A stretch of 64,000 nt of DNA from Nostoc spongiaeforme FACHB-130 (GCF_014698475.1 NZ_JACJTB010000016.1:53479-117478); one strand, 5' to 3'. Counted from the first letter of the stretch, positions 17,758 to 27,683 are shown. Program-made: numbers and translations. Notes: generated by a model not told the origin, from the sequence alone.

Positions 17758-18168
17758 CTACTCCTTATGACCTTTATTTTGCAGAGAACGAATGAGTGCG
17801 CGAAGCAATTTACCTACAGATTCACATTGTTTTAGAATCGGAGTAACTGTTTGTGAATTTGTTAGCCCGACTTTATCCCTGGCTGATAGTAAAAGGTGAG
17901 TTTCAAGTTCTTTCAAAGAACCTTGTGCAGTACGGAGAAAGTGAATATATTCAGTACGATATTCACGTCCATATCCCTCTGCAATATTAGCCGGAATTGA
18001 TGCGGAGGATCGACGAATCTGTGAAATCCTTCCATAGATTTCCTCTTTTGGCAATCCTTTTGTGAATTCATAACAAGCTTCAGCTAAATTCATACCCTCT
18101 TGCCAAACTTTTAAATCTTGATAAGAACGAATTTCACCACTTGCCATATCATTTACCCTACTCCCCAC
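17758..18168 (-). CDS. S23-family four-helix-bundle protein, intact
   Basis: 136 residues. IRSYQDLKVWQEGMNLAEAC, RRSSASIPANIAEGYGR and FLRTAQGSLKELETHL are the conserved pieces of the S23/IVS four-helix-bundle family, related in fold to the Avd accessory protein of diversity-generating retroelements. The cellular function is unknown. It lies between pixJ and pixL, bounded on one side by GGGAGTAGGGAATAGGGAG-type and on the other by CCCTACTCCCCACTC-type repeats, which are inverted copies. No reverse transcriptase or variable repeat is near, so an Avd role is unlikely. The true start may be MASGEIRSYQ, 7 codons in, since the first codons run through repeat sequence. Confidence 0.85.
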   Translation of the reverse strand: MGSRVNDMASGEIRSYQDLKVWQEGMNLAEACYEFTKGLPKEEIYGRISQIRRSSASIPANIAEGYGREYRTEYIHFLRTAQGSLKELETHLLLSARDKVGLTNSQTVTPILKQCESVGKLLRALIRSLQNKGHKE

Positions 18169-18192
18169 TCACCACTCACCACTCCCTTTCAA

Positions 18193-21100
18193 TTAATTAA
18201 CTTTGAATTGACTAGCAGTTGTTAATAGTTCTTGTGCCATTCCTGATAAATTGTGGAGAATAGCAGCAATTTCTTGAGACTCACCAAAGGTCTTATTAGC
18301 GATTTCTGCCACATCTTGCATTGAATTAGTCACAGTTTCAGATTGACCCATTTGAGTTTGAGTAGCTGCGGTAATTTGTTGAATTAATTGACTAATTTCT
18401 GCGGTTGCTAAAACAATGGCATTTAAGTTTTGCCGGGTTTCGCTAACTAAATTTGTGCCTTCAACAACTTGCTGAATACCTGTTTCCATTGCTAGTGCAA
18501 CTTCGCCAGTTTCAGCTTGAATTTCTTGCACTAATTTTTCAATTTCGATTGTGGCTGCTGCTGATTGACGAGATAAAGAACGCACTTCATCAGCTACAAC
18601 TGCGAAGCCTTTACCATACTCACCCGCGCGGGTTGCTTCAATGGCGGCATTCAGGGCTAGAACGTTGGTTTGGGTGGCAAAATTGCTAATCAAATTGACT
18701 ACTTTCGAGATTTTTTGCGAAGACTCGCTGAGGCGCTTAATTTTCTTACTGGTTTGGGCAACTGTTTCTCGAATGCCTTCAATGGCTTTGACAGTCAAGT
18801 TCATGGCAATATCACCAGACTCTACTGTTTGGTTGGCTTTTTGGACTGCTACTTGCACTAATTCGGCATTAGCCACCACAGCTTGGGTAGAGTCTAGCAT
18901 TTGTTGAATATCACCCAATGCCGAGGCAATATCTTCAGACTGTTGTTGGGCTAAATTATTCAATCCCTCTAGCGAAGCATTACTAGTAGCCGAAGTCTGT
19001 GCTACTTGCTGGGCTGCGGCTTGTACTTGGATGACGATTTGTCGTAATGCTTGCAGAGTATTATTGTAAGCATCGGCGATGGTGCCGAGTTCATCTTCTG
19101 TGATGGGGGCGCGGACTGTTAAATCACCATTTAAAGCCGGACGCAGCGCCATTAAAAGTTGAATGGAACGTTGTTGGAGTAATTCTTTGGCGGCTTTTTC
19201 CCTGGCTGCGGCTTCTGCTAGTTGTGCTGACTGTGCTTGTAGTTGTTGCAGAGATTCTGTTTGTTGCAGTGCTAATCCTAATTGATCACCAATCCGGGCT
19301 AACAAGCTAACTTGCGATTCTTCCCAATTACGGGTGCTTGAATTTTGATAAGCTGCCAACAAACCCCACAGTGTTTCCCCAAAAAATATCGGTACAATTA
19401 CATAAGCTTTGGCTTCAAATTGCTCTAAAATTTCAATGTGGCAAGGGGAATGTCCAACTTGATAAATGTCATGAACCACAAAGCTTTCGCCTTTAGCATA
19501 TCGTCCGCCTTGGGTTTCTTGGAGGTGGGTATCTTCCCAAACAGTTTTGATATCTATGCCGACAAGTTTAACCCAATTATGACCAACTGACTCAGCAATA
19601 AACTCACCACTCCAATCAGGAGAGAAGCGATACACAGCCATGCGATCGCATCGTAATAATTGCCGGACTTCTTGAGTTGTAACTTTGAAGATTTCATCTA
19701 AATCTACACATTGTCTAATGCGGTTTACTATCTTAGTAAAGGCTTTTTCTTGTTCCGCAATCTGAGTTAACTTTTCAGTTTTCACTCGCACTTCTGCGAG
19801 ATAATCTATTTGCGATTTTGCAATACTAAATTGCAAGGCTATCTGATTTAAAAAGTTAACTTCCCAAGGTTGCCATTCCCGACTACCAGAGTTTTGATAA
19901 GCTGCCAATAAACCCCATAATTGTTCACCAAAAAAGATAGGAACAATAATATAAGCTTTGGCTTCAAATTGTTCTAAAATTTCAATGTGGCAAGGAGCTA
20001 ACCCAATTTTGTAAATATCATTAACTACAAAATGTTCTCCTCTAGCATATCGTCCGCCTTGAGTTTCTTGCAGATAAGTATCATCCAAGACGGTTTTGAT
20101 ATTTGGCCCTACCAATTTTACCCAATTGCTACCGACTGACTCAGCAATAAACTCACCACCCCAGTCAGGACTAAACTGATAAACAGCCACGCGATCGCAT
20201 TTTAATGAAAGTCGCACTTCTTGGGTAGTTGTTCTAAAAACACTTTCCACATCTGAAGACTGGCGGATGCGGTTGACAATTTTAGTTAAGATTTTTTCTT
20301 GTTCTGCAATCTGCACTAATTGTTGAGATTGCACTTGCATTTGTGCGAGATACTCTGCATGGGCGATGGCTACACCAAACTGTAAACCAATTTGTTCTAA
20401 AAAGCTGACTTCCCACTCGTGCCAATCACGAATGCCAGAATTTTGATAAGCTGCTAACAAACCCCACAATTTTTCCCCAGCAAATACAGGAACAATCACA
20501 TAAGCTTTGACTTCAAACTGCTCTAAAATTTCGAGATGGCACTGAAAATGACCTGCTTTATAAATGTCATTTACAACAAAGCTTTCGTGATGCCGGTAAC
20601 GTCCACCTTGGGTTTCTTGTAGATGGGTATCTTCCCAAACTGTATTAATACCTGGGCCGACAAGTTTCACCCAACCATGCCCAACTGATTCGGCAACAAA
20701 TTCACCACTCCAATTATCATGAAAGCGATACACCGCCACGCGATCGCAACGTAATAATTGTCTGATTTCTTGAGTTGTTGCTTGAAAAATCTTGTCAATA
20801 TCAGAGACTCGAATAATCTTCTCAATTACCTTGGCAACAGATTTTTTCGCTTGGGTTCGCAGGTCTAATTCTCTTTGAAATTCAAAACTCTGGAATTTGT
20901 AAGCTAATTCTGTGGTAACTTGCAACAGAAACGTAATTTCTGTTTCTTGCCATTGTCTAGTATTGGTGCAAGTATTAACTGCTAGTAATCCCCAAACTTT
21001 ACCATCTACTAAAATAGGTAAACTTAAACTCGCTTTAATTTGAAACTTTTCCAGTAATTGTTTTTGATAAGGTGTAGATGATTGAATTTGCTCGACATCT

Positions 21101-21504
21101 TCAATTGCTACAGGTTCTAAATAATCTTGATTGTTATACAAACCAAATAACATCCCTGGCAAATTTTCACCTAATGTTGGTGTCCAACCGAGGGTTCTAG
21201 ATTCAGCCAAAACAGTACCAGAATCTATAGATGTAAATTGATAAATTAAAGCGCGATCGCAATTAATTTTCTCTCTAACTTGAGCCGCACTAAGTTTTAA
21301 CAATGTATCTACATCTCTAGCTTGACGCATCACATTACTGATAGCTTGTAATTGCTGCCTCCAGAGTTTAAAATCTTGAGCAATATGATAATTATTGGTA
21401 GTCAGATTATTAACAGCTTGATTTTCTCTTGCTTCAACTTCAGGAAACACTTCTTCATTATCTTGACTATTGTGATACGCAATTGTCATTTCAAAATCCC
21501 TCAT
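18193..21504 (-). CDS. pixJ: PixJ-like phototaxis receptor with three bilin-binding GAF domains
   Basis: 1103 residues with no membrane segment visible. GAF1 (about 55-205) lacks the chromophore Cys. GAF2 (about 225-385), GAF3 (405-570) and GAF4 (590-745) carry the cyanobacteriochrome Cys-His pair: Cys322-His323, Cys505-His506, Cys688-His689. The WxD motif of red/green cyanobacteriochromes is present as Trp290/Asp292 in GAF2 and Trp656/Asp658 in GAF4, but GAF3 has Leu473. These fall one residue from the AnPixJ numbers I recall (W289, D291, C321, H322). A HAMP-like segment (about 780-830) leads to an MCP signalling hairpin (about 935-980). It should signal via PixI to PixL. Confidence 0.92.
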   Translation of the reverse strand: MRDFEMTIAYHNSQDNEEVFPEVEARENQAVNNLTTNNYHIAQDFKLWRQQLQAISNVMRQARDVDTLLKLSAAQVREKINCDRALIYQFTSIDSGTVLAESRTLGWTPTLGENLPGMLFGLYNNQDYLEPVAIEDVEQIQSSTPYQKQLLEKFQIKASLSLPILVDGKVWGLLAVNTCTNTRQWQETEITFLLQVTTELAYKFQSFEFQRELDLRTQAKKSVAKVIEKIIRVSDIDKIFQATTQEIRQLLRCDRVAVYRFHDNWSGEFVAESVGHGWVKLVGPGINTVWEDTHLQETQGGRYRHHESFVVNDIYKAGHFQCHLEILEQFEVKAYVIVPVFAGEKLWGLLAAYQNSGIRDWHEWEVSFLEQIGLQFGVAIAHAEYLAQMQVQSQQLVQIAEQEKILTKIVNRIRQSSDVESVFRTTTQEVRLSLKCDRVAVYQFSPDWGGEFIAESVGSNWVKLVGPNIKTVLDDTYLQETQGGRYARGEHFVVNDIYKIGLAPCHIEILEQFEAKAYIIVPIFFGEQLWGLLAAYQNSGSREWQPWEVNFLNQIALQFSIAKSQIDYLAEVRVKTEKLTQIAEQEKAFTKIVNRIRQCVDLDEIFKVTTQEVRQLLRCDRMAVYRFSPDWSGEFIAESVGHNWVKLVGIDIKTVWEDTHLQETQGGRYAKGESFVVHDIYQVGHSPCHIEILEQFEAKAYVIVPIFFGETLWGLLAAYQNSSTRNWEESQVSLLARIGDQLGLALQQTESLQQLQAQSAQLAEAAAREKAAKELLQQRSIQLLMALRPALNGDLTVRAPITEDELGTIADAYNNTLQALRQIVIQVQAAAQQVAQTSATSNASLEGLNNLAQQQSEDIASALGDIQQMLDSTQAVVANAELVQVAVQKANQTVESGDIAMNLTVKAIEGIRETVAQTSKKIKRLSESSQKISKVVNLISNFATQTNVLALNAAIEATRAGEYGKGFAVVADEVRSLSRQSAAATIEIEKLVQEIQAETGEVALAMETGIQQVVEGTNLVSETRQNLNAIVLATAEISQLIQQITAATQTQMGQSETVTNSMQDVAEIANKTFGESQEIAAILHNLSGMAQELLTTASQFKVN

Positions 21505-21556
21505 TTTGATGATTAAATAACAAATTCCATTTGCAACAAATATTAAAATATTGAGT

Positions 21557-22051
21557 TTAATGATGGCTCATCCACATAGGAGATTTCATAATTGCAGCTG
21601 CATCGAGGTTGAATACCATTTCCTCCAGAGTATTGATAAAATAACCTTGGATGAAAGCTGAAACTTTGGGAGAGAAAACATCAGCCGCAGGTAACTTTAT
21701 TTGTTCAGTATCTACCCACTCAATATCCATCAAATTTCTGACTAAAAACCCCAGATTTTTGCCATCAATTTCTAAAATCACTGCCATCATTTTAGAGAGG
21801 AAATTCACTCCTTGTAAAAGTGATGGATAACCAAGCATCTCCTCTAAATCAACTAACCAAAGCATTTCACCCCGCCAGTTGTATATACCTAAAATACAAC
21901 TAGGCATTTGAGGCACACCACATATATCTGCCAAAGATACTTGTAAAACTTCGGTAATATGTTGCAATGAGATGACTGCTTTATCGTTGCTACCTAGGGT
22001 AAATCCTAAAAATTTTTGCTGGTTTTCCAACGTCAACTCATCCTTTAACAA
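21557..22051 (-). CDS. pixI: CheW-like adaptor (PixI-like)
   Basis: 164 residues of a single CheW fold (FLGFTLGSNDKAVISLQHIT ... CGVPQMPSCILGIYNWRGEM). CheW couples the chemoreceptor to the CheA kinase, here PixJ to PixL. The start is uncertain: the longest frame begins TTG at 22051, while AAAGGA lies just before another TTG five codons in. No in-frame ATG is near. It lies between pixJ and the single-domain regulator gene. Confidence 0.85.
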   Translation of the reverse strand: MLKDELTLENQQKFLGFTLGSNDKAVISLQHITEVLQVSLADICGVPQMPSCILGIYNWRGEMLWLVDLEEMLGYPSLLQGVNFLSKMMAVILEIDGKNLGFLVRNLMDIEWVDTEQIKLPAADVFSPKVSAFIQGYFINTLEEMVFNLDAAAIMKSPMWMSHH

Positions 22052-22122
22052 GTTATTTTTAAATTATCAATCTATTAGTCAACTGTTTCAACTAATAGAT
22101 TAAATGACATATTTAAGCAATT

Positions 22123-22485
22123 TTATTGTAGGACTTGCTTCAGTGTTTTTACCAATTCTTCTTTGTCGATTGGCTTAGATAAATAAGCTTCTGCACCTAA
22201 CATATTGCCCCACATTTTATCCACATCACTATTTTTCGTTGAACAAAAAACCACAGGTATTTTACTAGTCGCCGGATTTGATTTTAGTTCTCGACAAATT
22301 TCAAATCCACTTTTACCTGGCAAAATTACATCTAGAAAAATCACATCTGGCGTTTTTCCATCTATCTTGGCTTGAGCTTCTTCACTACTTTTGGCACTAA
22401 TTACAGAATAGCCAGCTTGTTGCAAGTAACGGCTGAGTATTTCCATATCTGTCAAACCATCTTCAACAATTAACGCAGTATTCAT
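22123..22485 (-). CDS. pixH: CheY-like single-domain response regulator (PixH-like)
   Basis: 120 residues, receiver domain only. The acidic pair is in LIVEDG, the phosphoacceptor is Asp52 (FLDVILPGKSG) and the conserved Lys is Lys104 (YLSKPID). No output domain. By position in the cluster it corresponds to PixH/PilH, a diffusible regulator receiving phosphate from PixL. It is 474 bp from pixG, so it may have its own promoter in that gap. Confidence 0.88.
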   Translation of the reverse strand: MNTALIVEDGLTDMEILSRYLQQAGYSVISAKSSEEAQAKIDGKTPDVIFLDVILPGKSGFEICRELKSNPATSKIPVVFCSTKNSDVDKMWGNMLGAEAYLSKPIDKEELVKTLKQVLQ

Positions 22486-22959
22486 AAAAGTTTCCTACTC
22501 GATTCATTTACAAATAGAGACAAAAAATCTCAATATTCATCTACAAATGAATATGAGTTTGTAATCGAAACATAATTCAGAAATTAGGAGCCAGAACTCA
22601 AAAAGAATTCTGTGCTGCTAGTGGATAAACAAACGGTTTTAAAAACTAATCAGTCACAGGACTGAATCTCTGAGATCCTTTGACAAGCTCAGGACATCGC
22701 TCCTGAATGCTGACTTCTGAATTCTGCTTCATTCAATGATTCAATTTTGGTTGATTATTTTTGTAAATGTTAGAGAAAAAACACTTACATTTTGGATTTT
22801 CCTGCAAAAATATCCGGAAGCAAAATGTTACAATTTATCAAGTTTCCGAAAAATAGCAATCAATGAACACACTAGAATAATCTGGATAACTATTTTAGGA
22901 AGATCCAGTTTAACTAGTTATTAGCAAGTTTAATCAGAGTCAGTATCTAGGTTTGATGA
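22486..22959. other. 474-bp gap between pixG and pixH
   Basis: No convincing gene. It is AT-rich near both genes and contains a short-repeat patch (about 22640-22735: CTGAGATCCTTTGACAAGCT and GCTGACTTCTGAATTCTG). It may hold a promoter for pixH, but no site stands out. Confidence 0.5.
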
Positions 22960-24225
22960 CTAATGTCCTAAAGACATTTCTAAGTTAGATTTACTCTGCG
23001 ATTTAGGCGGTGTCACGTTCACAGGTGTCTGAACTTGTAGATATTTGCGAATTACACTCATAACTTTATCCGCAGCCACAGGTTTAGTCAGAAAATCTGT
23101 AGAACCAACAACTTTAGCGCGGACTCTATCTAATAACCCATCATTGCCAGTTAAGATGATCACGGGTGTATTAGCAAAAGCAGATACACGTCGCAACTGA
23201 GTACAGATTTCGTAACCACTAGCGACTGGCATAATTAAATCTAAAAAAATTAAATCTGGTTTATGTTGAATTAAAGTCGGGAGTGCTTGGATTGGGTCTT
23301 GAATTTTGATGAATCTAAACCCATTTGCAGTCACAATGTCCTCTAAAATTTTACAGACTTGGGGACTATCATCGACACAGGCAACTAATGGCAAATGAGA
23401 ATTTTTTGGTTGCACAGAAGTAGAGTTATTTTCACTTTCAGTAGATAACAAAGGTAAGTCTGGTACTTCGATTAATTCAACAATGCCTTTGAGAATATAA
23501 GGAAGTAATGAGCGAGTTATAGGTAAAACATTCTGCTTCATTTTTGCAGCTAAATCTCGGAGTGTCTGTTTACCATTCATCAAAGCGACAAAGTTATTGT
23601 AAACAGATGGACTTACCTGTTGTTGGAGTTGTTCTGGTCTCCGGAGAATTGGTGCTAAGTCAGGCGAAAAGTTTGCTAAACCAGCTTCTGACCAACTTTT
23701 CCAAGAGTCTTGCATCTGTTTGACAGATAAATCTGCACTCGTGAAACTCATTGGTGTTTCTAAAATGGTATCCTGAGTGCGATCGCAACTGAAAGCCTCA
23801 AAATCTGTATGCTGGGCTAAGTCAAATAACAACTCAGTAATTGTATTTTCGACAATTGCTTGAATTTGTTCTCTGTTAATTTTCTGTCTTTTGTATAAAA
23901 TTTCTAACAGGCGATAGTCCCAGTAATAAACGGCAAAATCTTGCTGGCGAAACTGAATTTTCTCCACATCAATTTGTGGACAATATTGTGCCATATATCT
24001 GCGCCAACGTCGAAAAGGATGAGTCCCTCCTGCGGCCCAAACTATCCGACCTAGCCGATAATAAAAAGACCAGTGATGTCCTTTAGCACTTTTGATGTTT
24101 AGCTGACCGTTGTATTGTAGCTGAGTGCAAGTTCTAAATTCATGAATGATGTTGTTTGATACCATTAGTTCCGGGTGTGTCATACCGTTTTTATATAATG
24201 CAAAAGTCAGCTTGCCTAAATCCAC
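22960..24225 (-). CDS. pixG: PatA/PixG-like response regulator (DUF4388 + receiver)
   Basis: 421 residues. N-terminal PatA-type DUF4388 region (YNGQLNIKSAKGHHWSFYYR, then LGRIVWAAGGTHPFRRWRRY, about 38-80), a middle helical region, and a C-terminal receiver (about 283-405) with CVDDSPQ, phosphoacceptor in FLDLIMP and Lys in FLTKPV. It heads the pix operon, like pixG elsewhere. The frame's first codon is GTG at 24225; ATG 24183 (MTHPELMVSN) is an equally plausible start because conservation begins after it, and neither has a strong ribosome-binding site. Confidence 0.87.
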   Translation of the reverse strand: MDLGKLTFALYKNGMTHPELMVSNNIIHEFRTCTQLQYNGQLNIKSAKGHHWSFYYRLGRIVWAAGGTHPFRRWRRYMAQYCPQIDVEKIQFRQQDFAVYYWDYRLLEILYKRQKINREQIQAIVENTITELLFDLAQHTDFEAFSCDRTQDTILETPMSFTSADLSVKQMQDSWKSWSEAGLANFSPDLAPILRRPEQLQQQVSPSVYNNFVALMNGKQTLRDLAAKMKQNVLPITRSLLPYILKGIVELIEVPDLPLLSTESENNSTSVQPKNSHLPLVACVDDSPQVCKILEDIVTANGFRFIKIQDPIQALPTLIQHKPDLIFLDLIMPVASGYEICTQLRRVSAFANTPVIILTGNDGLLDRVRAKVVGSTDFLTKPVAADKVMSVIRKYLQVQTPVNVTPPKSQSKSNLEMSLGH

Positions 24226-24227
24226 AT

Positions 24228-24745
24228 TAGCTATATAGCTCTTGCCAAGAATGTAAAAGCTGGCGGAATAAATTTTGCAACCTTCTTTTCTATATGGCTA
24301 TTTTATGGATATTGATATATAGCCTTCCTTAAGTAAGATTGAACAAAGTCAGAAAATAGCCATAGCAAATGTTGTATTAGTAGCAAATCTATCTAATACA
24401 AACTTTTCGTTAATGTTACCCAACTAAACTTATTTTTTATTTAAAAGTTGAATGGCTATATAACACTAAAATCTCATTAACATTATCTTAAGCAACTTTA
24501 ATGGCAGAAATAACCGTGTAAATCCTGATTTTAAAACTATATAATTCTTTTAAAGATTTTCAAGATAATATTTTTATTTGTTAAATATCATAAAGATATG
24601 TGTGTTACATTTCTTGAAATACTTGTTGACTAGTAAATATTTATGTTTACAAACAAGCTATAACAGAAATATATGGATTTTATAGTGCTAGTGCTAGTGC
24701 TATCAACAGGCCGCTTGATTGGATAAATTGCCAAAAATAAGTAGA
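24228..24745. other. About 520-bp AT-rich region upstream of the pix operon
   Basis: No gene seen. It should hold the pix operon promoter. It contains short inverted pieces such as GGCTATTTTATGGATATTG / AATAGCCATAGC and a tandem TAGTGC hexamer (TAGTGCTAGTGCTAGTGCTA) at about 24683-24702. Confidence 0.5.
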
Positions 24746-24746
24746 A

Positions 24747-24803
24747 AAAACTGTCTCTTCTATATACTGTAGCTGCTAACATTCCACAAAAAGAGACAGT
24801 TAA
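24747..24803 (-). terminator. Rho-independent terminator
   Basis: Read on the minus strand, AACTGTCTCTT pairs perfectly with AAGAGACAGTT (11 bp) across a loop of about 30 nt, followed by a run of six T. It begins about 20 bp after the stop of the peptidoglycan-binding/propeller gene and is well placed to end that transcript. Confidence 0.8.
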
Positions 24804-24823
24804 AATTTAGCCCCAATAATCAC

Positions 24824-27067
24824 TTAATCTTGAAATACCATGATATTACCAGAGTAACAGGCGACCCAAACTTCTTTAGTTTGTGGATCGTAAGTAATGC
24901 CGATTGGATTAGCACCAACATTCACTTTTTGTATGACTTTTAGATCATTCGTCCGAATTTTACTAACTGTATTGTCACTGTAATTAACAACATAAAGTCT
25001 TTGACCATCCTCTGATAAAACCATGCTACGTGGTGCGTTACCTGTAGAGACTTTATTGACTAACTTACCCTGTGGTAATTGAATTTTCGCTATTTTTCCT
25101 TCTCCATTCAAAGAAGCATAGAGATATTTACCAGTGGGATCTATATTTAAATGCCGTGGTGCATTACCAATATTTTTTAGCCATTTGACTGAAAAGTTAT
25201 TGAGATCAACTCTCGCAATATCATAAGAACCCATAACAGCAACATAAGCTTGATTTGTGGCTGGATCAATTGCTATACCACGAGGATAAGGGCCAAGAGG
25301 AATTCTTTTAATTTCCTTATTTTTGGCAGTATCGACAACACTTAAATCCCAAGAACACCAGTTACTAACTAGTACTAAACCTTCATCATTAGCTGTCGCT
25401 ACAAATTTTGGTACTGAACCAACTTGAACCACATGATCAATTTCTAAAGAATCAGTGTTAATCCGATACAAAAAACTCTTATCTGTTTTCTGCTGAGGAC
25501 TACATTGATCACTACCTGGATTGTTAAATCCAGGGCCATACATTTGGTAGTTAGAAATCCAGGCATACTTACCATTTTGGGAAAAACTAGCTTCTACAGG
25601 TGCGCCGCGATAATTACCTTTGAATTTGGAGTAACCAAATTTTGATAAATCAACTTTGTCGGGAATCACCTTAACTAATTTATGCTCACGGTTGTAAACA
25701 GTGATTGTATGGTTGTACATCATATTTTGAGCAAAAAATAACCCATTGCCAGAATGTACGACAGATTTTGGCGAAATCTTCCCAGCAATTGTCTTTTTGA
25801 GCGTCATTTTCTGAAAATGACTGGATGAATTTTTCTGAATATTATCTTGAGTTGCTAATTGCTCAGGTTGAGCGAAATCATATTCTGACACAGCAGCCGC
25901 TAATACTTTTTCGTTGTTTGGTTGTTCTTGTTGTGGCGGCTGATTTATAGATTGATTTGGTTCGGTGGCAAATTTGATGGAATTAGTTTTTGGTGCGAGT
26001 GGAGTTGGTTTTTTGACGGGAGTTTTGAGTTCTTTCGATTTATTTGGAACTACAGAGTTTTTACCTGTAGGTGTAGGTGATTTGCTCGATTGCGATTTCA
26101 GGGCTGCTAATGTTTTTGGCCCAACAATTCCATCAGCAATCAGTCCATTTTCTGTTTGAAATTTCAGGACAGCAGTTTCTGTGGCTGCATCAAAAGACCC
26201 AGTAATTGATTGTTTGAGATATCCAGATGCTTGCAGTTGTTGTTGAACAGATTTTACCTCTGCATTGACATCACCTCTGCGTAACATAGACATTTTAGGC
26301 GTGTTAGTCTGCAACTTTGGCGAATTGACTACAGCAGGTTTGGTAGGCGGGGGCGGTGTAGTGGTTTTGATACTTGCACCAGATTCCAATACTGTTAAAG
26401 TTCGCTGATCAACAATTCCATTACTAACAAGTCCATGCGCTTTCTGAAATTGCATAACAGCAGCTTCTGTTGCAGCGTTAAAATCTCCTGTGATTGGTTG
26501 GTCAAAATATCCTGCTGCTTGTAGTTTCCTTTGAATTGCCATCACTTCATAACTCAGATCACCTCTTTGTAAACTTACCTGAGAGCTTACCTGAGAATTG
26601 GGGGGTGATGATTTTCTTGTAGTAGTTTTAGCGATCGCAGGTTTAGGTTTAACAACTGCTGGAGTAGCTATTCCCAAATCAGCTTCGAGTACGGCTAATG
26701 TCTGAGAACCAACAACTCCATCAGCTTTTAATCCATGAGCTTTTTGAAATTTGATAACAGCTGCTTCGGTTACAGGGCCAAAATATCCAGTTACAGCTTG
26801 TTTAAAATATCCCGCCGCTTGCAGTTTTTGTTGTAGTGATGCTACTTGTGAATTTTTTTCGCCTTTTTTTAATGCTTGCGCTGGGTTACTCCAACCCAAA
26901 GAACTCAGACCAAAAGCACAAGAGAGAAACAGCATGAACGCTCCACGCTTTTCTGGTACCCAGTTGAGTTCCGGATAACATAAGTCAGAATCAGCAAGAT
27001 TTCCCGATTCTGAATTCATAGAGGTTTCGTAGCTTTCAGCTAAATGCAGATAAGCAAGTGTATCCAT
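24824..27067 (-). CDS. Peptidoglycan-binding (x3) and YVTN beta-propeller protein
   Basis: 747 residues. N-terminal region with one hydrophobic segment (about 42-64, ending NPAQA), probably a signal or anchor. Three PG_binding_1 domains follow (about 70-130, 170-232, 265-325), each with a LQAAGYF ... FQKAHGL ... VG.QTL pattern. A Pro/Lys-rich linker leads to a C-terminal YVTN/YncE-like beta-propeller (about 430-747) with repeated NPIGITYDP / APRSMVLSEDG / FPRGIAIDPAT-like strands. It is likely a periplasmic or wall-associated protein; the propeller's ligand is unknown. A strong terminator follows the gene. Confidence 0.85.
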   Translation of the reverse strand: MDTLAYLHLAESYETSMNSESGNLADSDLCYPELNWVPEKRGAFMLFLSCAFGLSSLGWSNPAQALKKGEKNSQVASLQQKLQAAGYFKQAVTGYFGPVTEAAVIKFQKAHGLKADGVVGSQTLAVLEADLGIATPAVVKPKPAIAKTTTRKSSPPNSQVSSQVSLQRGDLSYEVMAIQRKLQAAGYFDQPITGDFNAATEAAVMQFQKAHGLVSNGIVDQRTLTVLESGASIKTTTPPPPTKPAVVNSPKLQTNTPKMSMLRRGDVNAEVKSVQQQLQASGYLKQSITGSFDAATETAVLKFQTENGLIADGIVGPKTLAALKSQSSKSPTPTGKNSVVPNKSKELKTPVKKPTPLAPKTNSIKFATEPNQSINQPPQQEQPNNEKVLAAAVSEYDFAQPEQLATQDNIQKNSSSHFQKMTLKKTIAGKISPKSVVHSGNGLFFAQNMMYNHTITVYNREHKLVKVIPDKVDLSKFGYSKFKGNYRGAPVEASFSQNGKYAWISNYQMYGPGFNNPGSDQCSPQQKTDKSFLYRINTDSLEIDHVVQVGSVPKFVATANDEGLVLVSNWCSWDLSVVDTAKNKEIKRIPLGPYPRGIAIDPATNQAYVAVMGSYDIARVDLNNFSVKWLKNIGNAPRHLNIDPTGKYLYASLNGEGKIAKIQLPQGKLVNKVSTGNAPRSMVLSEDGQRLYVVNYSDNTVSKIRTNDLKVIQKVNVGANPIGITYDPQTKEVWVACYSGNIMVFQD

Positions 27068-27536
27068 AGTTAGAGAATACCCAAGATCAAGGAAAAGTTA
27101 AGATGTTTGGTCACTAAGTGAGCTAATCAGCTTTCAAGATGCTAGGAAACCATCAATTTTACTGATTAACAAGTATCATATATCACTTTTAATCAATCTA
27201 CTATTAAAAACTGACACAAAAGGAAAGTTGGCGATTGAATGCGTTTGCCAACCTTGAGTTTGCCGAACTGTCAGTAACTATGAGTGTGACTATAATTTTA
27301 CTAAAAAATTCACGCTTTATACGGAAAAATGCTATAAATAACACTATAAATTTTTACACATAAGTAGTAATTGTTTAGTTAACGATCTACAGGACTGACG
27401 CAAAATCATGAAAAACGTAGACGCGCAAGTAGCGTCTCGCAGAGTGGTACAAGGGATACATAGAAGTGTTAACGGCTTCCCACAGCATAGAATACGAAGC
27501 TATGATACTTCTTTCCAAAAGCCACACTTACCCTTT
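27068..27536. other. About 470-bp intergenic region before the mobile repeat
   Basis: No gene seen between the divergent propeller and antiporter genes. It holds the propeller gene promoter region near 27070-27200. At about 27390-27470 is a short-repeat patch (CAGGACTGACGCAAAATCAT, GTAGACGCGCAAGTAGCGTC). Confidence 0.45.
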
Positions 27537-27669
27537 TATATTAGGACTCATATTTGATTTATGAAAAAAATCAGTACACCCAGGTCAGGCTTTTTTCCTA
27601 CTCCCTACTCCCCATTCCCTACTCCCTGCCTACACAACTAGATTCGGAAATCAAATCGGATTCCTATAT
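27537..27669. mobile_element. 130-bp MITE, copy 1
   Basis: Nearly identical to 29460-29590: both contain GGACTCATATTTGATTTATG, a CCTACTCCCTACTCCCCATT stretch, and end GGAAATCAAATCGGATTCCT. The two ends form an imperfect inverted repeat (TAGGACTCATATTTGATTT against TAGGAATCCGATTTGATTT). The interior is too short to encode a transposase. It ends 15 bp before the antiporter ATG. Confidence 0.85.
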
Positions 27670-27683
27670 TTGAAAAATGCGTG

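Noticed and set aside
17758..18168. S23 gene as the Avd protein of a diversity-generating retroelement
   Set aside because: No reverse transcriptase, template repeat or variable C-type lectin gene is nearby; only the fold family is shared.
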